This document shows positions 15,546 to 29,516 of a DNA stretch of 64,000 bases, piece by piece. Each line of letters opens with the position of its first letter. Within the stretch, counting starts at the first letter, position 1. The translations under genes were made by a program, and so were the position numbers. Below the pieces are notes generated by a model. It was given only the letters and a program-made list of their open reading frames with translations. It ran no database searches and had not been told where the DNA came from. The DNA is from Blastococcus sp. (lineage in GTDB: Bacteria; Actinomycetota; Actinomycetes; Mycobacteriales; Geodermatophilaceae): the NCBI GenBank assembly GCA_025465355.1, contig JAODNN010000024.1:1-64000 (forward strand). The letters run 5' to 3'.

Positions 15546-16504
15546 CGGCCTGCCTCCTGCCGGAACAGCGTCGACACGGTGCGCAGCGCCAGGGTGGCGA
15601 TGAGGATCGTGCCGATCAGGGTGATGACGCCCGCCGCGGAGGCCCGGCCGTAGTCGTGGGCCAGGTAGAAGGTCTGGTAGATGATGTAGGGCAGGTTCGC
15701 GGTGCCCAGCCCGCCGGACGTGATGACGAAGACCGGGTCGAAGGTCTGCACGATGTAGATCGCCCCCAGCAGACCGCCCAGTTCCAGGTACTGGCGCAGA
15801 TGCGGGAAGGTCATGTAGCGGAAGATCTGCCAGCTGCCGGCACCGTCGATGCGTGCCGCCTCGATCACGTCGAGCGGCCGGCTCTGCAGACCCGCCAGCA
15901 GGATCAGCATCATGAACGGGGTCCACTGCCAGATGAGGGTCATCTCGATCGCCCCCAACGGAAAGGCCGAGATCCAGTCCGGCTGCGGTGGGCTGCTCGA
16001 GCCGAACAGACTCCAGATCCACTTCAGGACCCCGTTGATCAGGCCGTACTCGGGATTGAAGATGGCGTGCTTCCACACCAGAGCGGCAGCTACCGGGACG
16101 ACGAGGAAAGGCGCGATCATCATCGTGCGCACCGCGCCGCGCCCGAGGAACTTCCGGTCGAGCAGGAGCGCGATCGCCATGCCGAGCACGAGGCTCACCA
16201 GAACGACGACCACGGTGAGCTCGATGGTGACGACGATCGCGTTGCGGGTGTTGACGTCCGTGAGCACCCGCGCGTAGTTGTCCAGCCCGGCGAACCCGCG
16301 CGCGTGCGGGTAGTACGCGTTCCAGTTCATGAACGAAATGACCAGGGTGGCCACGAACGGCAGCTGGGTCACCACGATCATGAAGACCAGGGCCGGCAGC
16401 AGGGGTGCCCTGCGTGCCCAGTCGGCCGAGCGCCGCAGCCCGGGGCGGGGCCGGGCCGGGGGCGCTCCCCGTTCGGCGCCTGGGCGTTCGAGGGTGACAC
16501 TCAT
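15542..16504 (-). CDS. Polyol ABC transporter permease, MalF/SmoF type
   Basis: The 320-aa protein has hydrophobic segments beginning APLLPALVFMIVVTQLPFV and the EAA loop DVIEAARIDGAGSWQIFRYMTFP. GGAGGCAGC lies before the ATG. It partners the MalG-type permease encoded immediately after it. Confidence 0.9.
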   Translation of the reverse strand: MSVTLERPGAERGAPPARPRPGLRRSADWARRAPLLPALVFMIVVTQLPFVATLVISFMNWNAYYPHARGFAGLDNYARVLTDVNTRNAIVVTIELTVVVVLVSLVLGMAIALLLDRKFLGRGAVRTMMIAPFLVVPVAAALVWKHAIFNPEYGLINGVLKWIWSLFGSSSPPQPDWISAFPLGAIEMTLIWQWTPFMMLILLAGLQSRPLDVIEAARIDGAGSWQIFRYMTFPHLRQYLELGGLLGAIYIVQTFDPVFVITSGGLGTANLPYIIYQTFYLAHDYGRASAAGVITLIGTILIATLALRTVSTLFRQEAGR

Positions 16505-16592
16505 GCCGCTGCCTCCTTCGCTGGCTCCTGCCGGCGCGGCGGTCGCCGCTCCCCGCGGACCAGGGTCCGGTTGCCGACGGCGGGGGGCGGCC

Positions 16593-17966
16593 TCACCCGG
16601 ACGCCTTCCCGGACCGGTAGAACGCGGCCACGTCGTCGGCGAGCTTCTGCCCCCGGTTGAGGGCATCGTCCACGCTCGTCCGCCCGGCGATCGCGGAGCT
16701 GATCTCCTGGGACACCTGCGTACCGAGGTCCGGGAACTCGGGGATGTCGACGAACTGGATCCCCAGGGCCGGCCGCGGCTGGACTCCCGGATTGAGCGGG
16801 TCGGCGCTGCTGATCGCGTGGAGGGTGGGCTGAGCGAACGCCGACGCCTGCTTCAGGTACTCCGGGTTGGAGTAGGTCGACGCGCGCTTGCCGGCCGGCA
16901 CCCGGGACCAGCCCACCTGGGAACCGACGAGGTTCTCGTACTGCTTGCTGGAGGCCCAGGAGATGAACTTCCAGGCGTTGTCCTTCTTCGTGCTCGCCTG
17001 CTGGATGGCCCACGCCCAGGTGTAGAGCCACCCGGAGTGCGGCGTCTGGACCACCGGCGCGGCGACGTAGCCGATCTTGCCCTTGACCGGGGAGTCGGCC
17101 GCCTCGAGCGACCCGGCGGCGGAGGTGGCGTCGTACCACATGGCGACGTTGCCCTGCTCCAGGTCGTTGAGGCACTCGGTGAACCCGGCCTGAGGCGCTC
17201 CGGATTCTCCGTGCGCGCGGACGAGGCCGACATAGAAATCGGTCGCCTTGCGGAAGCCCTCGCCGTTGACCTGGGCCTGCCAGTCCTTGGTGAACCAGGT
17301 GCCGCCGAACGTGTTCACGACCGTGGTCATCGGGGCTATGACCTGACCCCATCCCGGCTGACCCCGCAGGCAGATCCCGTGCATCCCTGGCCGGGTGCCG
17401 TCCACCTTGGCCGCAATGTCGGCGACCTGCGGCCAGGTCGGGGTCGCCGGCATGGTGATGCCCGCGTTCGCCAGCACGTCCTTGCGGTACATCAGGAAGG
17501 AGGACTCGCCGTAGAAGGGCTCGCCGTAGAGCTTCCCGTCCTGCCCTGACAGGGAGGTCGTCATGGGCTTGAGGATGTCCGCCTGGTCGAAGGAGGGATC
17601 GGCTGCCACGTGGCTGTCCAGCGGCGCGACCCACCCGCTCCGGGCGTAGATGGGGACCTCGAAGTTGCTGAGGGAGGCGACGTCGTACTGACCCGCCTGG
17701 CTGGAGAACTCCTGGCTGATCTTGTCCCGGACGTCGTTCTCGGGAAGGACGGTGAAGTTCACCGAGATTCCGGTGTCCTTCGTGAAGTTCGTGGCGGTGA
17801 GCTTCTGCAGGTCGATCATCTGCGGGTTGTTGACCATCAGCACGTTGATGCTGTTCGCCCCACCGCCGCCTCCGGGACCGCCGCCCCACCCGGCGCAACC
17901 GGTGACCGCGAGGGTCGCGACGATCATCGGCGCGAGGCCGGCGCCGTGTCGCATGCATCTAGGCAC
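16593..17966 (-). CDS. Polyol ABC transporter substrate-binding lipoprotein (SmoE type)
   Basis: The 457-aa protein has a lipoprotein signal peptide with lipobox AVTGC (Cys24), then a Gly-rich linker and a family-1 extracellular solute-binding fold (INVLMVNNPQMIDLQKL..., FGGTWFTKDWQAQVN). It is the first gene of the operon and lies opposite the SorC-type regulator. With two polyol dehydrogenases and a xylulokinase downstream, a sugar alcohol (sorbitol, mannitol, arabinitol or xylitol) is the expected ligand. The GTG at 17966 follows AAAGGACC; an ATG twelve bases inside is the alternative. Confidence 0.88.
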   Translation of the reverse strand: MPRCMRHGAGLAPMIVATLAVTGCAGWGGGPGGGGGANSINVLMVNNPQMIDLQKLTATNFTKDTGISVNFTVLPENDVRDKISQEFSSQAGQYDVASLSNFEVPIYARSGWVAPLDSHVAADPSFDQADILKPMTTSLSGQDGKLYGEPFYGESSFLMYRKDVLANAGITMPATPTWPQVADIAAKVDGTRPGMHGICLRGQPGWGQVIAPMTTVVNTFGGTWFTKDWQAQVNGEGFRKATDFYVGLVRAHGESGAPQAGFTECLNDLEQGNVAMWYDATSAAGSLEAADSPVKGKIGYVAAPVVQTPHSGWLYTWAWAIQQASTKKDNAWKFISWASSKQYENLVGSQVGWSRVPAGKRASTYSNPEYLKQASAFAQPTLHAISSADPLNPGVQPRPALGIQFVDIPEFPDLGTQVSQEISSAIAGRTSVDDALNRGQKLADDVAAFYRSGKASG

Positions 17967-18138
17967 AGGTAGGTCCTTTCATCGCTGCGCCGACCGCTCT
18001 CGTCCACACGAGCCGGAGCCCTGGCTGACGCCGGCGAGCCGCGCGAGAGGGGCACCACGGGCCGCGGGAGCCCCACTCACCGTCGCGACGTCGTGGTCTG
18101 CGGGCGTCGCCTTCATCGATGAGCCCCCCACCGCGCTA

Positions 18139-18156
18139 GCTGCTCATATGAGCAGC
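18139..18156. promoter_or_regulatory. 18-bp perfect palindrome, likely SorC-type operator
   Basis: GCTGCTCATATGAGCAGC is a perfect inverted repeat in the 290-base gap between the polyol operon and its divergent regulator. SorC/DeoR-like regulators bind operators with a TGCTCATATGAGCA-like core, so this is the best candidate site. The rest of the gap has no gene. Confidence 0.6.
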
Positions 18157-18256
18157 CTTGATGCCAGGTGTGAAATAAGTCTCGATCCCGACCTACACTC
18201 GCGTCAAGCGGATGTCTCACGGGGGGCGCCCGACGCTCAGACGAGCAGGAGGGTCG

Positions 18257-19207
18257 ATGACGGGCGGACTCATCGGGCCGGCGCAGGCCGTGCTCATGGC
18301 ATCCATCGCGCGCCGCCACTACCTCCACGGGAGGTCCAAGGTCGAGCTCGCCCGGGAGTTCGGCCTGAGCCGCTTCAAGGTGGCTCGGCTCATCGACGAG
18401 GCACGAGACAGCGGGCTGGTCCGCATCGAGATCAGTCACCACGGCGAGATCGACGTCGACCTGTCGGCACGACTCGCGGAGCGGTTCCAGTTGGTGCACG
18501 CGATCGTCGTCGACACTCCCGAAGACGACGCGGCCTCGCTCCGCGACCATCTCGGGCGAGCAGCAGCTCAGCTGCTCGGCGAGGTCATCACCTCCAAGGA
18601 CGTGCTCGGTCTCGCGTGGGCGCGCGCAGTGAGCGCGATGGTTCGGGCCCTCCGCCCGTTGCCAGGCACACCGGTCGTCCAACTCACGGGCGCGCTCGCG
18701 CTCCCGGACGGGCGCGACACCTCGGTCGACGTCGTCCGGAACGTGGCCGGCGCCTCGGGCGGGGCGGCCCACCTCTTCTACGCACCGTTCACCGTCCCCG
18801 ACGCCGCGACAGCCCGCGCGCTCCGCCAGCAGCCGGAGGTGGCGCGGGCCTTCGACCAACTGCCGTCGGTCACCAGAGCGGTGGCCGGAATCGGGTTGTG
18901 GGAGCCCGGCCAGTCAACCCTGTACGACGCTTCGTCGGAGTTCGACCGCCAGGAGCTGCGCCGGCTCGGCGTCTGTGCCGACATCTCCGGTGTCTTCCTG
19001 GACGCCGACGGGAAACCGGTCAGAACCGAACTCGCCGAGCGCACGATCGGGATCAACCACGAGCAGATGCAGGCGATCCCCGAGGTCATCGCCATCCCCT
19101 ACGGCGTGGCCAGGGCCCCGGCCGTCCGTGCCGCCGTCCGCAGCGGCCTCATCGGCGGTCTCGTGACTCATACCGCTCTCGCGGAACTGCTGCTCGACGA
19201 CGAATGA
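18257..19207 (+). CDS. SorC-family sugar-binding transcriptional regulator
   Basis: The 316-aa protein has an N-terminal helix-turn-helix (SKVELAREFGLSRFKVARLIDEARDS) and the SorC effector domain, a ribose-5-phosphate-isomerase-like fold, with LGLAWARAVSAMVRALRP and VAGIGLWEPGQSTLY. The ATG at 18257 follows AGGAGGGTCG. It is divergent from the polyol operon with a palindrome between them. The likely effector is a phosphorylated sugar from the pathway, such as xylulose-5-phosphate or fructose-phosphate. Whether it activates or represses cannot be told. Confidence 0.88.
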   Translation: MTGGLIGPAQAVLMASIARRHYLHGRSKVELAREFGLSRFKVARLIDEARDSGLVRIEISHHGEIDVDLSARLAERFQLVHAIVVDTPEDDAASLRDHLGRAAAQLLGEVITSKDVLGLAWARAVSAMVRALRPLPGTPVVQLTGALALPDGRDTSVDVVRNVAGASGGAAHLFYAPFTVPDAATARALRQQPEVARAFDQLPSVTRAVAGIGLWEPGQSTLYDASSEFDRQELRRLGVCADISGVFLDADGKPVRTELAERTIGINHEQMQAIPEVIAIPYGVARAPAVRAAVRSGLIGGLVTHTALAELLLDDE

Positions 19208-19247
19208 GGCCCTCCGCGAGGACCAGTGGTGGCGCCGGAGGAAACCC

Positions 19248-19300
19248 TTGCTCCCCGCCCGGACCGCGCTACGGTGACCGGGTGCGGTGACCTACGTCAC
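19248..19300 (+). promoter_or_regulatory. Putative phaC promoter and downstream inverted repeat
   Basis: TTGCTC (19248-19253) and TACGGT (19270-19275) are 16 bases apart. Downstream, GTGAC and GTCAC (19287-19300) form an inverted repeat with a four-base centre, placed between the -10 and the phaC start at 19315, where a repressor would block transcription. No phasin or PhaR-like gene is in the window. Confidence 0.35.
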
Positions 19301-19314
19301 GCCCTGGGGGCACG

Positions 19315-21048
19315 ATGTCGACGACGACGACGACCACCACGCCACGTCCGGCCGGGCAGCGGCCCCGTTCGGTCGAGCCGGCGCCGCAGACCGAGACCGA
19401 GGCGCTGTCCACGGTCGAGGGCGCCGAGTCGCCAGGAGTTCCTTCCCCCCGCGGAATGGCCCGCGCCCTGCTCGCCACGTTCGGTCGCCCCGTACCGGTT
19501 GTTCGGGAGACGGCTCGCCTCGGGCGCGACGCGATCCGCGTCCTGCGCGGCACGGACGAGATCGCTCCCGCACCCCGGGACAAGCGGTTCGCGGACCCGG
19601 CGTGGGCGACACATCCGGGCTACCGCCGTCTGGCCCAGTCCTATCTGGCGGTCACCGGTGCCCTGGACCGCCTCGTCGCCGACTACGAGGCCGGCGGGGC
19701 GGACTGGCGCGAGGTGGAGCAGGCGCGATTCGTCGTCAACGCCCTGACGAGCGCGATGGCCCCGACGAACACGCTCCTCGGCAACCCGGCCGCTCTGAAA
19801 CGCGCCTTCGACACCGCCGGACGCAGCGTCGTCCGTGGGGTGGGGCACATGCTCCACGACCTCCGGCGCAACGGCGGTCTGCCCACTCAGGTGGATCGCA
19901 GCGCCTTCACCGTGGGCGAGGACCTCGGGATCACGCCGGGCTCCGTGGTGTACCGCGACCCGGTCATCGAGGTGATCCAGTACGCGCCGTCCACTGCCCA
20001 GGTACGGCAGCGGCCGCTGGTGATCGTGCCGCCGCCGATCGGCCGCTTCTACTTCCTCGATCTGCGGCCGGGGCGCAGCTTCGTCGAGTACGCGGTGAGT
20101 CAGGGCCTGCAGGTCTTCATGGTCAGCTGGCGGAACCCGACCAAGAAGCAGTCGGACTGGGATCTCGACACCTATGCCGGCGCCGTCCTCGACGCGGTCG
20201 ACGTCGCGCGGGAGGTCACCGGCTCACCCGACGTCACGACCATGGGCTTCTGCGCCGGAGGCCAGATCATGACGACGGCCCTCAACCACCTGGCCGCCAC
20301 CGCCGACGACCGCGTGCACGCCGCCGGCTACGCCGTGACGCTGCTCGACTTCGCCAGCCGGGCGCCGCTCGGCGCCTTCTCCGGCCCGCGGCTCCTCGAG
20401 ATCGCGCGCCGGAACTCCCGCCGCAAGGGCGTGATCAGTGCGCGCGAGATGGGCTCGGTGTTCACCTGGATGCGCCCCGACGACCTGATCTTCAACTACC
20501 TGGTCAGCGAATGGCTCATGGGCGAGGACCCTCCGGCCTTCGACATCCTCGCGTGGAACGCCGACGGCACGAACCTGCCCGCCAGGCTGCACGAACAGTT
20601 CCTGGAGATCTTCGGCGAGAACGCCCTGGCCCGTGCCGGGGCGCTGCGCGTGCTCGGGACGCCGATCCACCTCGGCCGGATCACCGTGCCGACGTTCGTC
20701 ACGGGTGCCCTCACCGACCACCTCACCCCATGGGACGGCTGCTACCGGACGACGCAGCTGCTCTCCGGGGAGACCACCTTCGTGCTCAGCTCCAGCGGGC
20801 ACATCCAGAGCCTGGTCAACCCGCCCGGCAATCCGAAGGCGCACTACTGGACCGGCGGCGCGCCGGGGCCGGACGCGCAGGCCTGGCGCGCAGCGGCCGA
20901 GCGGCACACCGGCAGTTGGTGGGAGCCGTGGGCGGAGTGGGCCCTCGAGCATTCCGGGGACGAGGTTCCCGCGCCGACGGCGACCGGCAGCACCGGGCAC
21001 CCGCCACTGGACGCGGCCCCGGGGTCCTACGTCCGGGAGCGCGACTGA
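19315..21048 (+). CDS. phaC: Poly(3-hydroxyalkanoate) synthase, class I type
   Basis: The 577-aa protein joins (R)-3-hydroxyacyl-CoA units into polyester on the granule surface. The synthase 'lipase box' with Cys nucleophile is GFCAGG (C313); D468 in TGALTDHLTPW and H496 in SSSGHIQSLVNPP complete the triad. The N-terminal domain ends before VRQRPLVIVPPPIGRFYFLDL. Length fits class I synthases, which favour short-chain monomers and need no PhaE/PhaR partner. The N-terminus carries a run of seven threonines. It faces the minus-strand block encoding a hydrolase, KASIII, carboxylase and PhaB-like reductase, which could make its monomer. Confidence 0.92.
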   Translation: MSTTTTTTTPRPAGQRPRSVEPAPQTETEALSTVEGAESPGVPSPRGMARALLATFGRPVPVVRETARLGRDAIRVLRGTDEIAPAPRDKRFADPAWATHPGYRRLAQSYLAVTGALDRLVADYEAGGADWREVEQARFVVNALTSAMAPTNTLLGNPAALKRAFDTAGRSVVRGVGHMLHDLRRNGGLPTQVDRSAFTVGEDLGITPGSVVYRDPVIEVIQYAPSTAQVRQRPLVIVPPPIGRFYFLDLRPGRSFVEYAVSQGLQVFMVSWRNPTKKQSDWDLDTYAGAVLDAVDVAREVTGSPDVTTMGFCAGGQIMTTALNHLAATADDRVHAAGYAVTLLDFASRAPLGAFSGPRLLEIARRNSRRKGVISAREMGSVFTWMRPDDLIFNYLVSEWLMGEDPPAFDILAWNADGTNLPARLHEQFLEIFGENALARAGALRVLGTPIHLGRITVPTFVTGALTDHLTPWDGCYRTTQLLSGETTFVLSSSGHIQSLVNPPGNPKAHYWTGGAPGPDAQAWRAAAERHTGSWWEPWAEWALEHSGDEVPAPTATGSTGHPPLDAAPGSYVRERD

Positions 21049-21055
21049 CGCGCGC

Positions 21056-21928
21056 TCACTCCGTGCTCGGGACGCGGTCGGAGAGCCGTCGTAACTCCTC
21101 CAGCATCACGCCCGGGTACTGCAGCGGCAGGAAGTGCGTGCCGGCCACCTCACGCAGCCGCGCGCCCGGCACGGCCCGCGCCGCGGCCCGGACGTCAGCG
21201 ACGTCGACGAGGGAGTCGTAGCGCCCCGCCACGAACGTGACCGGGCAGCGCACCCTCGAGACGTCGAGCGGTCGGTGCTCGCCGACCGCGACGGCGAGGT
21301 GCCGGTACCAGCGCCAGTCGTGGCGCGAGAACTCCTCCAGCACGGCTCGCAGCGCACCCGGATGGGCGGCCTCCTGCAGTGGCCCGCGCACCGCCGCCGG
21401 AACGAGCAGGTCGTACCAGGGCGGCAGGCTCGCCACGAGGACGGGCAACAGCGGTCCGACCAGCGGCAGCAGGTGGCTGCTGAACCGGCCCACCCGGGGG
21501 CGCACCGCCCGCGGCACGCGGTAGGGGGCGAACAGCGCGTCGAAGCTGCCCCCGGGGACACCGGCGACGGCGAGGACGGCGCGCACGCGGGCGGCTTGCT
21601 CCAGGGCCAACTCGAACGCGACGTTGACCCCCAGCGACCAGCCGATCACCACCGCCGAGGGGAGCTCGAAGGCGTCGAGGACAGCACGGGCGTCGGCCAC
21701 GTGGTCCTCGACCCGCACCCGGCTGCGGTCCGTGGGCCGCGCGGAGCCGCCGAGCCCCCGGTGAGCCCACGTCACCACGCGGAAGCCACTGTCCGGGGCC
21801 ACAACCCGCGGCCAGGCCGCGGGCGGCGCCCCCAGCCCGTTGCACAGCAGGACCGGTGTGCCGGTGCCGTCGTTGCTCCAGGCCCGCAGCCTGGTTCCGT
21901 CCGCTGCGCGAACCGTCCGGGTGCTCAG
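21056..21928 (-). CDS. Alpha/beta hydrolase, possibly PHA depolymerase or thioesterase
   Basis: This 290-aa alpha/beta-hydrolase-fold protein has VRAADGTRLRAWSNDG at the start, an oxyanion region VLLCNGLGAPP, nucleophile elbow VIGWSLGVN (GxSxG), Asp in VAGRYDSLVDV and a C-terminal His in VAGTHFLPLQ. No ATG or GTG lies near the natural start. The best start is a CTG at 21928, sharing bases with the KASIII stop (CTGA), so it would be translationally coupled. In medium-chain PHA loci a hydrolase of this size (PhaZ) depolymerises the polymer; that role fits here but is not proven. Other esterase or thioesterase roles are possible. Confidence 0.75.
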   Translation of the reverse strand: MSTRTVRAADGTRLRAWSNDGTGTPVLLCNGLGAPPAAWPRVVAPDSGFRVVTWAHRGLGGSARPTDRSRVRVEDHVADARAVLDAFELPSAVVIGWSLGVNVAFELALEQAARVRAVLAVAGVPGGSFDALFAPYRVPRAVRPRVGRFSSHLLPLVGPLLPVLVASLPPWYDLLVPAAVRGPLQEAAHPGALRAVLEEFSRHDWRWYRHLAVAVGEHRPLDVSRVRCPVTFVAGRYDSLVDVADVRAAARAVPGARLREVAGTHFLPLQYPGVMLEELRRLSDRVPSTE

Positions 21929-23874
21929 GCGAATGCCTGCCGCATCTCCTCCGATGCGGGCACCCCGTACACGTGAGCGCCGGGTTCCACCGCCTCGCGG
22001 GAGGGCCCGACCGGCTGCTCGACGGCAACAACCGCCGGGTCGAGGCGCATCACCGCGTAACCGGCGACCGCGCCCGCGCCGAACCCCGGCGCAAAGATGC
22101 GCAGCGGCTCGGTGACGACGCCGTCCCGGACGGCGTCGTGCATGGCCAGCGGGATGCTGGCGGACGACGCATTGCCCACCTGCTCGATGTTGAAGTAGAG
22201 CTGGTCGGGACTCAGCCCCGCCCGCTGGGCCAGCTGCACCACCATCGTCTTGTTGGCCTGGTGCGGCACGATCAGGTCGATGCTGTCCAGCAGCGTGCCC
22301 GCGCCGCCGTCCGGGTTCGGCAGGTCCCTCAGCTCGTCGATCATCTGCGCCAGGTAACGCCCGGCGAGTGCCTTCACCTGCGGCCCGAAGACGGTGATGT
22401 TGTTGTCGAACTCCGGGTTCGGCCAGAGGATCGAGTTGACCTCGCTCGCCGGGCCGCTGGCGTAGGTCTGCATGTACGAGAAGTCGCGGGGGTCACCCTC
22501 GGCCGCGACGCCCACGACCATCGCGGCCGCGCCGTCCCCGAAGATCATCCGCGACGTGCGGACGTTGCCGATCTTGTCCGAGAACTTCTCGGCGCAGACC
22601 ACCAGCACCGGCCGCTCGACCTCCTGGAGCAGCCGGGTGGCCTCCGCGAGGCCGTAGGGCATGCCGGCGCAGGCGGCGATGATGTCGTACGCCGCGTGGG
22701 TCTGGTAGATGCCGAGCTGCCCGCAGAGGTAGGTGGCCAGCGACGGGATCAGTCGCGAGCTCGTGCAGGTGCAGACCAGGACTGCGCCGATCTCCTCCGG
22801 CTCCCGCCCCGCCTTGGCCAGGGCCGCCTCGGCTGCCCGCAGCGCCAGGTCCTCCAGGCTGATCGAGCTGTACCGGCGCTGCTCGATCCCGGTCTTCTCG
22901 CGGATCTCGTCGGCGCCCATCGGCGACCAGTTGTAGGCGGAGTTGCGGATCAGGTCCTCGTTCGTGCACACCTGGTCGCCGTGCACCGCGGCCAGCGACT
23001 CCAGATGCGGCTGGACGGCGAACCGCCCGATGTCGATCGCCGGGAAGGGCCGCACCGGCGGCCGGGACTCCCGGGGCGGTGTGACGGCCCGGTTCGGGAG
23101 GTCGCCGCGCAGCCGGCGCAGGAAGCCCCGCACCTCCTTGTCCCGCGGGTGGAAGGCGACCACGTAGTCGTCGTCCTTCAGGTCCCCGGCCTCGGCCAGC
23201 TCGACCTGCGACCGCTCCCACGGGTACTGGTTGTGCAGCACCATGGCCCAGCGGTGCAGCGCCTCGAGCTCGGGCACGTCCTCGTCGACATCGAGGATGT
23301 CGGCATAGTCGTACACCGGGTAGTCGGGGTCGTAGTGCGGCAGCCGGAAGGTGAGGTTGCCGGGCCCGTCCAGGAACTCGGCGACCGTTGGCTTCACGGC
23401 CGGCAGCGTGGACGCGTGGTGCTTGCGGTTGGCGAACACGTCGAACAGGACCTCGAAGATCCGGTCCTCGACGGCCGCGTCCCAGCGGGCCGGCAGCGAC
23501 GGGTAGGCCTCCCCGACTGCGGCCACCTTGGTCCCGCCGTCCTCCCAGGGCTCCAGGACCGGCAGGAAGACGTCGGTGCGGTTGCGCGGCACGTCCGCCC
23601 AGCGGGTCGGCCGCTTCTCGTACATGGTGATGGAGAACCGGTTGGCCCAGAACAGGTTCAGCGCCAGGTCGCGCATCAGGGCGTAGCGACTGTCGTAGGC
23701 GCCGGTGCGCACCTTCTCCAGGATGTCCGTACCGCTCGGCGCCTTGGTCTCGAAGTCACGCCGGATGACCTCGTCGAGCTGCTCCAGCGTCTCCAGGGTC
23801 GAGAAGTCCAGCTCCGGGATGATGTTGGACGGGAAGACCATGCGACCGTGCCGGTTCAGGACGAAGGCGTCCAT
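21925..23874 (-). CDS. KASIII (FabH/NphT7-like) ketosynthase with a ~270-aa N-terminal extension
   Basis: Residues ~285-625 form a KASIII thiolase-fold enzyme with catalytic Cys402 in DIIAACAGMPYG, His in IVPHQANKTMV and Asn in EQVGNASSAS. Such enzymes condense acetyl-CoA with malonyl-ACP (FabH) or malonyl-CoA (NphT7). Residues 1-270 are an unrecognised, acidic and aromatic-rich domain not present in FabH. GAGGAG precedes the ATG. The gene lies 36 bases after the giant carboxylase gene, which would make its malonyl-CoA, and overlaps the hydrolase gene. In this setting acetoacetyl-CoA formation for polyester synthesis is the leading idea. A role in fatty-acid starter synthesis is the alternative. 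Confidence 0.8.
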   Translation of the reverse strand: MDAFVLNRHGRMVFPSNIIPELDFSTLETLEQLDEVIRRDFETKAPSGTDILEKVRTGAYDSRYALMRDLALNLFWANRFSITMYEKRPTRWADVPRNRTDVFLPVLEPWEDGGTKVAAVGEAYPSLPARWDAAVEDRIFEVLFDVFANRKHHASTLPAVKPTVAEFLDGPGNLTFRLPHYDPDYPVYDYADILDVDEDVPELEALHRWAMVLHNQYPWERSQVELAEAGDLKDDDYVVAFHPRDKEVRGFLRRLRGDLPNRAVTPPRESRPPVRPFPAIDIGRFAVQPHLESLAAVHGDQVCTNEDLIRNSAYNWSPMGADEIREKTGIEQRRYSSISLEDLALRAAEAALAKAGREPEEIGAVLVCTCTSSRLIPSLATYLCGQLGIYQTHAAYDIIAACAGMPYGLAEATRLLQEVERPVLVVCAEKFSDKIGNVRTSRMIFGDGAAAMVVGVAAEGDPRDFSYMQTYASGPASEVNSILWPNPEFDNNITVFGPQVKALAGRYLAQMIDELRDLPNPDGGAGTLLDSIDLIVPHQANKTMVVQLAQRAGLSPDQLYFNIEQVGNASSASIPLAMHDAVRDGVVTEPLRIFAPGFGAGAVAGYAVMRLDPAVVAVEQPVGPSREAVEPGAHVYGVPASEEMRQAFA

Positions 23875-23910
23875 GCCACTCTCCTCGGGTTCTCGACTGC
23901 TGGAACGGGG

Positions 23911-29412
<5,502 letters not shown>

Positions 29413-29478
29413 CCGTAGACCTCTCCCTGGTGAGTTCCGTCGACGGCGGAGGAATCCGTACTACCGGCTGCCTGCCCG

Positions 29479-29516
29479 CGTCACATGTCGGCGTCACATT
29501 GTCGGCGTCACATGTC
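29479..29516. repeat. Three short direct repeats overlapping the reductase stop codon
   Basis: On the minus strand the unit ATGTGACGCCGAC occurs twice, followed by ATGTGACGCGG, end to end. The first unit contains the ATG-TGA end of the reductase gene. The rest lies in the 95-base gap before the carboxylase gene. It may be a slippage product or a binding array. Confidence 0.6.
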
